Positions 26,735 through 34,520 of a DNA stretch of 64,000 bases are shown in pieces (within the stretch, counting starts at the first letter, position 1; every line of letters begins with the position of its first letter). A program made the translations under genes and the position numbers. The DNA comes from Fibrobacterota bacterium (GTDB lineage Bacteria > Fibrobacterota > Chitinivibrionia > Chitinivibrionales > Chitinispirillaceae). The notes beneath the pieces are model-generated. The model worked only from the letters and a program-made list of their open reading frames with translations. It had not been told where the DNA came from and made no database searches. The stretch covers positions 1 through 64,000 of the forward strand of contig JAEWVR010000005.1 of NCBI GenBank assembly GCA_023459055.1. Reading direction: 5' to 3'.

Positions 26735-27927
26735 CTAACACTCATACAAAATGGACAACGTTATCCCAGGTTAAAGCAACACTCCTGAAAAAATGGGACA
26801 AGGGTCTTTTTTTACAGGATTTTATTGAATCCGGCAATCTTTTCCCTTACAGGGTTCCGCTGCGCGTTCCGGGTGCAAGCGATTTAAGCAGGTTGTATGA
26901 AAGTGCACGTGATTGGGTCCAGCAATTTGTTGATGTTGACAAAACACAACTTTTCCGTGTTGAATGGCAGGAGATAAACAACCGTATTCTGGGGCAGAAT
27001 CAGCTTCCGGTTGCAATCGTGTTTGATTCGAAAGAAAGCCTGCTGCGATATATCAACAAAGGGTCGGATTTTAAGCTGTTTACACAATCGGTACAGGAAG
27101 TACTTGCTGTGTTTCCGGAGTTAAAAGAGTGGATTTTAAAACAACCGTTTGCACTTATCGAACATGCGTCTGATTTAAAACGGCTGCTCAGCATTGCAAC
27201 ATGGATGAAAGCCACACCGAAACCCAATATTTATTTGCGACAGTTGAGTCTGCCTGATATTGACACCAAATTTATTGAACAGCATAAAAAACTATTGTCA
27301 GATTGGTTTGACATCGTACTTGATCCATCAGTAATAGACCAAACAGCAACGGGAGCAAAAGGGTTTGAACGTCGGTTTGGATTTCGTGAAAAGCCAATAC
27401 TGATACGATTCAGAATTCTTGACAGCAGCAAATATATAAGCGGGCTTTCCGAGCTCACACTCAGAGCTGACGAGTTTTGTTCGTTGAATCTTGACATTGA
27501 TACTGTATTTGTCACCGAGAATGATATCAACGGGCTTGCATTTCCAATGGTTGATAATGCCATAATTCTTTTCGGCCGCGGTTATGGGTTTAACCATTTA
27601 CAAGATGCACACTGGCTCAGGAGTAAAAAGATCCTCTACTGGGGTGATATCGATACGCACGGGTTTACAATTCTCAGTCAGTTTCGAAAACTATTTCCAT
27701 CAACCCGATCGATTCTCATGGATCGGGAAACATTGCTGCTGCACCGAAAGTGCTGGGTAAAGGAATTAACACCGTCGGAAGCTGCTTTAAATAATCTGAC
27801 AGAAGAGGAACATGCTCTGTACAACGATTTGCGGGAAAGTGTGTTGGGAGAATCGGTCAGGCTGGAGCAGGAGTTTATTCCGTTTGATTATGTTAAGAAG
27901 TATCTTGACGGGGGAATAGAGAATTAA
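26731..27927 (+). CDS. jetD: Wadjet nuclease JetD (DUF3322/DUF2220, TOPRIM)
   Basis: A 398-aa protein with an N-terminal DUF3322-like region (about 1-190) and a C-terminal DUF2220 TOPRIM-type nuclease domain. The metal-binding acidic residues are visible: a glutamate in VFVTENDINGLAF (about 263) and the D-x-D pair in YWGDIDTHGF (about 305-307). JetD is the topoisomerase VI A-like nuclease that cuts closed-circular DNA once JetABC has extruded it. It starts within the jetC stop (ATGA overlap) and is the last gene of the operon; no U-rich terminator follows. Confidence 0.9.
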   Translation: MTNTHTKWTTLSQVKATLLKKWDKGLFLQDFIESGNLFPYRVPLRVPGASDLSRLYESARDWVQQFVDVDKTQLFRVEWQEINNRILGQNQLPVAIVFDSKESLLRYINKGSDFKLFTQSVQEVLAVFPELKEWILKQPFALIEHASDLKRLLSIATWMKATPKPNIYLRQLSLPDIDTKFIEQHKKLLSDWFDIVLDPSVIDQTATGAKGFERRFGFREKPILIRFRILDSSKYISGLSELTLRADEFCSLNLDIDTVFVTENDINGLAFPMVDNAIILFGRGYGFNHLQDAHWLRSKKILYWGDIDTHGFTILSQFRKLFPSTRSILMDRETLLLHRKCWVKELTPSEAALNNLTEEEHALYNDLRESVLGESVRLEQEFIPFDYVKKYLDGGIEN

Positions 27928-28001
27928 ACACGTCACTGGGATCAGCTTTATAATAACATCCTCTATTACTACCAGTCCAGTCACTCTTCTAGAAATTTTA
28001 A

Positions 28002-28140
28002 AGTCGATTCAAGAAAATACTGCATCGTGCTTTTACAAAACAACAGCAGCTTTTACGAGTTGATGGTGCAGTAAAAATTTACAATCGCAACAGTTGGGTG
28101 CTTTTCCGGTTCGCTAATTAGAATCCGTCATAGATTACGA
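28002..28140 (+). pseudogene. Possible remnant of a phosphohexomutase C-terminus
   Basis: One frame reads LLRVDGAVKIYNRNSWVLFR then FAN, a stop, and NPS. This resembles the C-terminal phosphate-binding block of phosphoglucomutase/phosphomannomutase enzymes (DGVKI..dgSWVLfRpSNTEP), with the TE codons of NTEP degraded to a stop and Asn. No upstream part of such a gene is present. The match is short and made by eye, so a chance resemblance remains possible. Confidence 0.3.
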
Positions 28141-28154
28141 AATCTAATTAGCGT
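28112..28154. repeat. 11-bp perfect inverted repeat downstream of jetD
   Basis: CGCTAATTAGA (28112-28122) and TCTAATTAGCG (28144-28154) are perfect inverted copies spaced by 21 nt. No U-tract follows. It may end the Wadjet transcript or mark a recombination or insertion scar; it overlaps the degraded mutase-like sequence. Confidence 0.55.
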
Positions 28155-28206
28155 GATTTCGTTTATAGCGTGCTTTATATATCAAGAGCAAAAATAGAAT
28201 AAAAAA

Positions 28207-28538
28207 TTACTCTTTACCCCACGATAAACTTGGATTGTCTCCTGCTGAAAGAGTAACACCATAGCTATTTCCATCTAATACGTAAAAATCAATATCTGGA
28301 GGATTTGTGCCATCTCTTAATCCACTAATCGTTCCACCGTTAGTTGGATTAATCTCTATATACTGTGTAGTTTCCCCTGCTGATGCCACGATCGTTTTTA
28401 CCGTACCAGTTGCTGGTTTAATAGTAATAGTAACATCCTTTTCATTTAAATTATGTACCCTTATTGAGTAGGTTCCTCAGAGCAACTATTAAAAACAACT
28501 AATAAGAAAAAAATTGAGACCGGGAGTAGAACTTTCAT
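28207..28538 (-). pseudogene. Frameshifted small lipoprotein gene
   Basis: The minus strand from 28538 encodes MKVLLPVSIFFLLVVFNSC, a textbook lipoprotein signal peptide with its lipobox cysteine, then SEEPTQ and a stop (28461-28463). The -1/+1 frame continues without interruption as YSIRVHNLNEKDVTITIKP and on to a stop at 28207 (ending NPSLSWGKE). The interval is 332 nt, one short of whole codons, so a single-base indel near 28465 splits what would be a ~110-aa lipoprotein with a beta-rich domain. It lies opposite in strand to the two flanking defence modules. Sequencing error is an alternative to true decay. Confidence 0.65.
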
Positions 28539-28738
28539 ATTTTTTCCATTTTTTTGTGTAGTGTGTGAATCATTAAAACAATTTATTAATAAATACGCAT
28601 TGCAAATCTAATTATTAAATTGTTATTTATGACATGCCCACTTCTGTTTTACCTGAATCATAACTTTTTACACCTCCGTACAATCTCAGGCTTTTTTTTT
28701 GGGTGCAACATTAATCTATTCTAAGAACCATTGACTTT
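28539..28738. other. AT-rich spacer upstream of abiEi
   Basis: About 200 bp of AT-rich, non-coding sequence with a T9 run near 28692. It lies between the divergent lipoprotein pseudogene and the abiEi operator and must hold the AbiE promoter. I see no confident -35/-10 pair. Confidence 0.4.
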
Positions 28739-28776
28739 CTCCAGAAAGTACACTATTTTTATACTTATTGGAGATA
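28739..28776 (+). promoter_or_regulatory. Dyad at the abiEi start (candidate AbiEi operator, copy A)
   Basis: CTCCAGAAAGTA (28739-28750) faces TACTTATTGGAG (28762-28773), an imperfect inverted repeat. The right arm contains the abiEi Shine-Dalgarno GGAG (28770-28773). AbiEi proteins are known to repress their own operon through inverted repeats, so this is the natural operator. A near-identical 38-bp copy lies just beyond abiEii (30306-30343). Confidence 0.6.
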
Positions 28777-28778
28777 CT

Positions 28779-29378
28779 ATGGTACTTGATCATCAATTTT
28801 TAATGCAGGAATTGGCAGAATACCGATCGCCTAAAGCACGCCTGACCCGAATGCTACGCAATCGTGACATCATTCAGGTTCGACGTGGTGTATTTATAAA
28901 GCCGAACGATACGTCTGTTTCATTAAAAAGCCTTGCTTCGGTAATCTACGGTCCATCATATATTTCCTTTGAATATGCATTATCGTATTACGGACTGATA
29001 CCTGAACGTTCTGCAGTAATTACCTGTGCAACCTATAAAAAAAATAAGGATCGAATCTTTCGCACACCGTTAGGGGAATTCCATTACCACTACCTTCCGG
29101 AGCAGGTGTATCCATACGATATTCTTCATAACGAAGAATTCGGACAAGGTTACCTTATTGCCAGTCCAGAGAAAGCATTGTGCGACACGCTTTACAAAGT
29201 TAGAGATATTTATACACTGCACGAATTAAAAGTTCTTCTACAGGATGATTTACGGATTGACACTGAAATGTTGCACACGCTTGATAAAAACAGCATAACA
29301 TTTCTGGCTCCATTATACCGGAAAAAAATTATCACAACACTTGTAAACCTTCTTGAAACAGAGTATTCACATGCATAG
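28779..29378 (+). CDS. AbiEi-type antitoxin/transcriptional regulator
   Basis: A 199-aa protein of the AbiEi_4/AbiEi antitoxin family. The N-terminal winged helix (about 5-40: LMQELAEY..ARLTRMLRNRDIIQVRRGVFIK) is followed by the C-terminal antitoxin domain with IYGPSYISFEYALSYYGLIP, typical of the family, and IASPEKALCDTLY. GGAG lies 6 nt before ATG 28779; the longer frame to the TTG at 28731 would cross the operator. In type IV systems the antitoxin counteracts AbiEii without direct complex formation and represses the operon. It overlaps abiEii by 8 nt. Confidence 0.85.
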   Translation: MVLDHQFLMQELAEYRSPKARLTRMLRNRDIIQVRRGVFIKPNDTSVSLKSLASVIYGPSYISFEYALSYYGLIPERSAVITCATYKKNKDRIFRTPLGEFHYHYLPEQVYPYDILHNEEFGQGYLIASPEKALCDTLYKVRDIYTLHELKVLLQDDLRIDTEMLHTLDKNSITFLAPLYRKKIITTLVNLLETEYSHA

Positions 29379-30261
29379 TGCTATTAAAAACATGCTCTCA
29401 CGGTATACATGTACTACGCTTGACGATCACAAAAATGCGTTAACTGAAATCGTTCAGGAAATTGCTTTATTAGGTCTCTACCGGGCAGGTTTTTTCTCGC
29501 ATGCAGCATTTTATGGTGGTACGGCATTAAGGATTTTTTATAAACTTGACAGGTTCTCCGAAGATCTCGATTTTTCGCTTTTACAACCAAATCCGGCATT
29601 TACACTTAAGGAGTATGCACAGAGTGTAAAGAACGAACTGGGAGCATATGGTCTGGAAATGAGCGTCGATGAAAAAGTAAAAACGCATGAAACCCCGATC
29701 AGATCTGCATTTATTAAGGGTGATACGCTCATTCATCTTATAAAAATAAAAGCTGCAGACCCATCTATCCTACCATCAGGGAATAAGGAACTATTAAAAA
29801 TAAAACTTGAGGTTGACACGAATCCACCTCCTGCAGCAGAATTTGAGGTTAAATATCTTCTTACACCAATACCATTCTCCGTTCGCCTTTATACGCCATC
29901 ATCACTCTTTGCAGGAAAGTTACACGCACTCCTTTGTCGCTCATGGAAAACAAGAGTTAAAGGACGTGATTTTTATGACTATGTATGGTATCTTTCGCAA
30001 TCAATACCTGTTAATTTAAACCATCTTGCACAGCGAATGATTCAAACCGGCCATCTAGCACCAAATGAACTCTTAACCGTTGAACTACTCAAAGAAAAAC
30101 TGATAGAACGATTTAATAATGTAGATTTTGAGCAGGCAAAACGAGACATTACCCCATTTATTAAAAATACTGAGACACTGCAGATTTGGAGTGCAGATTT
30201 CTTTTCAACCATCACAATAGATTCACTCACCGCTATTAACCAGGACAAGCAGATTCATTGA
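29371..30261 (+). CDS. AbiEii-type nucleotidyltransferase toxin
   Basis: A 296-aa protein of the AbiEii/AbiGii nucleotidyltransferase family. The core active-site pattern is present: FYGGTALRIFY (about 46-56) then RFSEDLDFSL (about 61-70), giving the GGTxxR and D-x-D equivalents. A KGRDFYDYVWYL block lies near residue 212. Family toxins transfer nucleotides, in some homologues to tRNA 3' ends, arresting growth on phage infection. The start overlaps abiEi by 8 nt, as in known AbiE operons. All key residues look intact, so the toxin should be active when not neutralised. Confidence 0.86.
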   Translation: MHSAIKNMLSRYTCTTLDDHKNALTEIVQEIALLGLYRAGFFSHAAFYGGTALRIFYKLDRFSEDLDFSLLQPNPAFTLKEYAQSVKNELGAYGLEMSVDEKVKTHETPIRSAFIKGDTLIHLIKIKAADPSILPSGNKELLKIKLEVDTNPPPAAEFEVKYLLTPIPFSVRLYTPSSLFAGKLHALLCRSWKTRVKGRDFYDYVWYLSQSIPVNLNHLAQRMIQTGHLAPNELLTVELLKEKLIERFNNVDFEQAKRDITPFIKNTETLQIWSADFFSTITIDSLTAINQDKQIH

Positions 30262-30305
30262 CACATCACGTTTTCTTCCAGTAGTATAAGCAGAATATTA
30301 AACAT

Positions 30306-30343
30306 CTCCAGAAAGTACACTCAAACGATACTTACCGGAGATA
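30306..30343 (+). repeat. Second copy (B) of the AbiE-flanking dyad
   Basis: CTCCAGAAAGTACACT (30306-30321) is identical to copy A for 16 nt; after a diverged 6-nt centre, ATACTTA and GGAGATA are also identical. It lies 45 bp past the abiEii stop and 8 bp before the end of the opposing radical SAM gene. It could be a second AbiEi binding site or a direct repeat left when the AbiE module entered. Confidence 0.7.
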
Positions 30344-30351
30344 AAACAGCA

Positions 30352-31302
30352 CTACTTACGCCCCAATACCGGCCTTAAGGCATCCATTACCGATGAAACC
30401 GATGTATACGAATCTATCGAGTAATACTGATACCACCCGCAATTGCGCTCGCAATTTTTCATCATAAGGCGACGTTCTTTTGCTTCTTCGGTCCGAAGCC
30501 ACTGTGAAAGATCGGTGGTACGAAGATCTGGCCCCTTCTTGTCAAGAATATGACATGGATAATAGAGGTACCCGTCAGGGGCAATAATCACTGATGCCGC
30601 ACTACACTTATGATTCCGGAATGCCTTGAAATATCCCTGTGGCGTATGAATGGTATTTGGATATTTTTTACGCAGCTCAGGCAGCAGCTTTTCCATTTTG
30701 TCTATGTCAGGAAAACAGTCTTCCGTTTTGTCCATGTGCACTGCAGGTATGACCACAATATTAGACTTTGCATCATAACATTTCTTTACCTTCCACTCCA
30801 GTTCCTTAATGGTATCACTTGTGACAACAGTCTGTACAGAGACATGTGTCGGAAGTTTTGCAAGTTCGGGAAGATAATCAAAAAGGGCAAGATTGTCATG
30901 GCCTTCATCCATTGACACATGAAGAAAATCAATATACTTCGCATACTCCTGCATCGGATATTCTTTTAGATTCTTGACGCTTGTTGTAAAGAGCAGATAG
31001 AATTTACAAGTGCGGGCATATTTAAGCAACTCCCCGATATCATCACGAAGCAGCGGCTCGCCACCTTCAAAACTTGTCATTAACACCGGTGATCGTGACA
31101 GATTATCAAGAATCGCCTTGACCTCGGTGGTGGACATATCCTTGACAGGATTCTTTTTGACATTGCAGAACGGACATCCAAAATGGCATCGGGATGTCAG
31201 TTTGAAAGACGCATAAAATGGATAGATCGCTTTCCGATGCAGAGCATTTGCTGACAGCCCGCGAATGGTTGGGATATATGAATCTATTGGTAAAATTCGC
31301 AT
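30352..31302 (-). CDS. Radical SAM protein with C-terminal Cys cluster
   Basis: A 316-aa radical SAM enzyme. The 4Fe-4S cluster motif is C39-x3-C43-x2-C46 (RCHFGCPFC), followed by the SAM-binding FEGGEPLLR. The C-terminal region has additional cysteines (KCSAASVIIAPDG, YPCHIL, NCERNCGWYQYY), resembling a SPASM or twitch auxiliary-cluster domain. Such proteins often modify peptides or lipids, but no precursor peptide or partner gene is visible, so the substrate is unknown. ATG 31302 is supported by GGAG 6 nt upstream; that Shine-Dalgarno lies within a TTTCTCCAGAAA sequence shared with the AbiE operator. Confidence 0.82.
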   Translation of the reverse strand: MRILPIDSYIPTIRGLSANALHRKAIYPFYASFKLTSRCHFGCPFCNVKKNPVKDMSTTEVKAILDNLSRSPVLMTSFEGGEPLLRDDIGELLKYARTCKFYLLFTTSVKNLKEYPMQEYAKYIDFLHVSMDEGHDNLALFDYLPELAKLPTHVSVQTVVTSDTIKELEWKVKKCYDAKSNIVVIPAVHMDKTEDCFPDIDKMEKLLPELRKKYPNTIHTPQGYFKAFRNHKCSAASVIIAPDGYLYYPCHILDKKGPDLRTTDLSQWLRTEEAKERRLMMKNCERNCGWYQYYSIDSYTSVSSVMDALRPVLGRK

Positions 31303-31461
31303 TATTTCTCCAGAAAATGTGCTAATAATCATTCAAAAAGGATAGACCGTTACATGAGCTGCCTTTTATCAAAAACCAGTACAGTTTATGAATAAATTAC
31401 GTTCTGCAATCAAGTTTCGCCAAAGAAAGTACGGTCAGGCAGAAACAACCTTTACTATTAT

Positions 31462-31878
31462 TTACCCGGGGATTTGCGATTTTGATTTCACATATTCATC
31501 AATTGCCGGAAGATCTGCGGATGCCCATTTTAATGTGTGCAGTTCCTTTGAGGATATATAGCAAAGAGCTTCATGCTCGTGCGCGATTGGTTCACCGTTT
31601 TTTATTGTGCAGATAAACGGAATCAATTCAATGTTTATCCAGGGATAAGAATAAAAAATAGACCGCAATCTCTGACCGCAGTCTATTTCAACTCCAAGTT
31701 CCTCCCGTATTTCGCGTTTTAGCGCATCAGCTGGAAGTTCTCCGTCATCCACTTTTCCTCCGGGAAACTCCCACAGCCCTGCATTAGTCGTACCACTCCC
31801 CCGTTTTGCTGCTAAAACCTTATCACCCTGCTCGATTATTGCACAAACAACAGGAATAAATCTCTTTTTTATCACCAC
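31462..31878 (-). CDS. Nudix hydrolase (MutT-like)
   Basis: A ~138-aa Nudix protein. The Nudix box reads GGKVDDGELPADALKREI then REELG, matching GX5EX7REUXEEXGU. The FPGGK lead-in and the short size match the MutT/8-oxo-(d)GTP diphosphatase group, which removes oxidised nucleotides. Substrate is not proven by sequence. The start is GTG 31878 or, better spaced from AAGGAA, GTG 31875. It overlaps the end of the upstream nuclease gene by 4-7 nt, so the pair is co-translated. Confidence 0.85.
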   Translation of the reverse strand: MVIKKRFIPVVCAIIEQGDKVLAAKRGSGTTNAGLWEFPGGKVDDGELPADALKREIREELGVEIDCGQRLRSIFYSYPWINIELIPFICTIKNGEPIAHEHEALCYISSKELHTLKWASADLPAIDEYVKSKSQIPG

Positions 31879-33284
31879 ATTTCCTTAGTGTAGTTAAATA
31901 CATCTCCAGGTGCAGGATAATATACATTTTTATAGCCTTTACTCCGTAAACCATCTTTTAATGGCAACGCCTGATCCGGTTCACCATGGATCAGGAATAT
32001 ATGTTTCAACCGCTGTGGTGAATTAAGATCAACGTAATCAAGCAGATCACGACGATCCGCATGTGCACTGAATGCATCAAGCATTGCAATACGTGCTTTC
32101 ACCGTATGCTCTTCACCAAAAATTTTTACTTTATACTCACCATCCATGATCTTTCTTGCCAGAGTTTCCTTTGCAGCATAGCCCACAAAAAGAATCAGGT
32201 TTTTCGGATTCTCGATATTATTACGAAGATGATGCAGTATACGGCCACCTTCAGCCATTCCACTACCGCTGATTACAATATGCGGAAATGCCATACTATT
32301 GAGCTTCTTTGACCCCTCAACGTCGCGAATGTAAACCAACCGCCGGAACCCGAACGGATCTTCATGATCATGAAGGAAAACACGTTTAGTTTCTCTGTCA
32401 AGATCATCCGGATACTTTCTGTAGATCTCCGTTGCTTCACATGCAAGCGGACTGTCAACGAAAACCGGCATATCGGGAATACGATTCTGATTAAACAGTT
32501 TGTGAAGCACATATACCATAAGTTGTGTGCGTCCCACTGCAAATGATGGAATTATTACTTTACCGCCAGCTGCTGCTGTAGTACGGACAATCTCTGCAAC
32601 TTCCTCTTCTACATCATCGTAGCTCTCATGAAGCCGGTTACCATACGTTGATTCCATGACAAGAAGATCCAGCTCCCGAAGAACATTCGGATCTTTAGCG
32701 ATAGGCATATTTGGCCGACCAATGTCACCTGTCAACCCGAGTTTATAGGTATGGCCGGACTCTGTAATCTCTAAATGTAAACCAGCAGATCCAAGGATAT
32801 GACCGCTGTCACGAAACATCACTTCGACATCAGGCGCGATTGTAAATGGTTTATCATAATCTATTCCGACAAAATGATCCATCGTTGCTTCAACATCTTC
32901 GATCGTGTAAAGTGGCAGCATTACCTCCTGATGCTGACGCTGGCGGATCTTATTGACCCACTCAAGATCTTTCATCTGAAGATACGCGCTGTCGCGCAGC
33001 ATGATTTTACACAAATCGATTGTTGCCGGTGTCGCATAGATTGATCCGGAAAAACCATTTTTAATCAGGTTGGGAAGATTTCCGCTATGATCGATATGAG
33101 CATGGCTAAGAATCACGGAATCTATTGCTGATGGATCAAAGGGGAAGTTGAGGTTTTTGTCGTATGCCTCCTGACGACGTCCCTGGAAAAGACCACATTC
33201 AAAAAGGATCTTTTTACCGTTTACTGTTATAACGACTTGTGAACCAGTAACAGTCTGAGCTGCACCGTGGAATTGAAGCTGCAT
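31872..33284 (-). CDS. Metallo-beta-lactamase/beta-CASP RNA-processing exonuclease
   Basis: A 470-aa MBL-fold protein of the YSH1/CPSF-73-like family. Zinc-binding motif 2 SHAHIDHSG, the GDIGRPNMPI and MESTYGNRLH segments, the beta-CASP motif region SGSGMAEGGRILHHL, and the C-terminal FSAHADRRDLL and HGEPDQA are all intact. Members process or degrade RNA, in bacteria as 5'/3' nucleases of uncertain target. GGGAGG precedes ATG 33284, excluding the longer frame from 33311. It is upstream of and overlapping the Nudix gene. Confidence 0.9.
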   Translation of the reverse strand: MQLQFHGAAQTVTGSQVVITVNGKKILFECGLFQGRRQEAYDKNLNFPFDPSAIDSVILSHAHIDHSGNLPNLIKNGFSGSIYATPATIDLCKIMLRDSAYLQMKDLEWVNKIRQRQHQEVMLPLYTIEDVEATMDHFVGIDYDKPFTIAPDVEVMFRDSGHILGSAGLHLEITESGHTYKLGLTGDIGRPNMPIAKDPNVLRELDLLVMESTYGNRLHESYDDVEEEVAEIVRTTAAAGGKVIIPSFAVGRTQLMVYVLHKLFNQNRIPDMPVFVDSPLACEATEIYRKYPDDLDRETKRVFLHDHEDPFGFRRLVYIRDVEGSKKLNSMAFPHIVISGSGMAEGGRILHHLRNNIENPKNLILFVGYAAKETLARKIMDGEYKVKIFGEEHTVKARIAMLDAFSAHADRRDLLDYVDLNSPQRLKHIFLIHGEPDQALPLKDGLRSKGYKNVYYPAPGDVFNYTKEMW

Positions 33285-33596
33285 ACGACCTCCCTGTGAA
33301 AAATCACACAATAGGCCGAAAGTCTCAGTGGCAGGTGTATCTCATGGAAAAGAACGCAGGTGATGATGTATGGTCAAACGTTTTAACTGAAACTGACCTA
33401 TTTTAATCTTAGCCAATTTAAGCGTTTTAGTCAAGTTTTTTTTAAAGGACAGGCTGTACCATAATTTTAATATAGACGTACGCCTCACTAAATCCTTATA
33501 ATTAAACTAAGACTTCTATTTCTAAAAACTTAGCAATACTAAGAGGGTGTTTCCATTTAAGCGGAATCAGCCCATAATTACTTACGGAAAAGAACT
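33285..33596. other. Divergent intergenic region, AT-rich
   Basis: 312 bp separating the beta-CASP nuclease (-) and the kinase (+). No coding frame or RNA is supported. A small CTTAG/CTAAG hairpin (about 33527-33541) is the only structure seen. Both flanking promoters are expected here. Confidence 0.45.
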
Positions 33597-34520
33597 ATGG
33601 CTGAAATAAAAGAAAACAAAGGCAGTTTGAAACAATTTGAACCAGCCGCGTTTATTGGCAAAGAGTTTGGAAACATTACGCTCATGAGCATGATTGGCAA
33701 AGGAGCAATGGGGGCTGTTTTTATCGGATTCCAGAAATCTCTTAAACGTAAAGTTGCTGTCAAACTTTTTCCAAAAGCATTACCGGAGAGTACAACAATG
33801 AAACTGCGTTTCAGAGATGAAGCAGAAACAGTTGCTGTACTTAATCACCCTAATATCATTCCGGTTTACGATATGGGTGATACCGAAGATTTACTTTACA
33901 TTGTCATGCAACTGATTGAAGGAGAAGACCTCCGTGCATTCATTCATCGTCATCAATTACACCCGGTACCATCAAAGCGTGGTGTTCCTTTGAAAACCGG
34001 ACTTGCATTAATGCTGCCAATACTTGACGCGTTACGATTTGCTCATAATGAAGGTGTTATTCATCGTGATATAAAACCGGCCAATGTCATTATTGACACG
34101 AAGCAAAACAGGCCATTTCTTGCAGATTTTGGTATCGCAAGTACGCAACACTCTGAAAATGATGCAACTGACACAATCCTGGGAACTCCGTTGTATATTG
34201 CCCCGGAACAGGCATGGGGCCATCATGTTGACAATAGAGCAGACATCTATTCTGCGGGTCTTGTGCTTTATGAATTAGCCGCAGGAAAATTACCATTAAG
34301 CAAGAAAACACTTGCGGAAGTTATTCGATTAAAAATGTATTCTCCGGAATTACTTTTTTCCTGCCCACCATCAGCAGCCAACCCACAGATTGACAAACCA
34401 CTTGAAGATATCATTCTTCGCGCAATTGAACCGGAAGTCGACAAAAGGTATCAAAACTGTACAATATTCTTTGATGAGCTTACTGCATACTTAAATAATC
34501 GAAACACGGGCATATCATAA
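33597..34520 (+). CDS. Serine/threonine protein kinase (PknB-like)
   Basis: A 307-aa kinase consisting of little more than the catalytic domain. The Gly-rich loop is IGKGAMGAVF, the ATP-binding lysine K56 (VAVKLF), the catalytic loop HRDIKPANV (H156-R157-D158), the DFG motif D177, and the activation segment ends GTPLYIAPEQ. There is no transmembrane helix or PASTA sensor, so it is cytoplasmic. Its stop overlaps the start of the 701-aa protein by one base (TAATG), so these two are an operon. The substrate is unknown; the co-encoded pseudo-GGDEF and downstream dynamin-like proteins are candidates. Confidence 0.92.
   Translation: MAEIKENKGSLKQFEPAAFIGKEFGNITLMSMIGKGAMGAVFIGFQKSLKRKVAVKLFPKALPESTTMKLRFRDEAETVAVLNHPNIIPVYDMGDTEDLLYIVMQLIEGEDLRAFIHRHQLHPVPSKRGVPLKTGLALMLPILDALRFAHNEGVIHRDIKPANVIIDTKQNRPFLADFGIASTQHSENDATDTILGTPLYIAPEQAWGHHVDNRADIYSAGLVLYELAAGKLPLSKKTLAEVIRLKMYSPELLFSCPPSAANPQIDKPLEDIILRAIEPEVDKRYQNCTIFFDELTAYLNNRNTGIS

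Noticed and set aside
31387..31566. 59-aa plus-strand frame (MNKLRSAIKFRQRKYGQAET...)
   Set aside because: Overlaps the opposite-strand Nudix gene; no Shine-Dalgarno and no family features.
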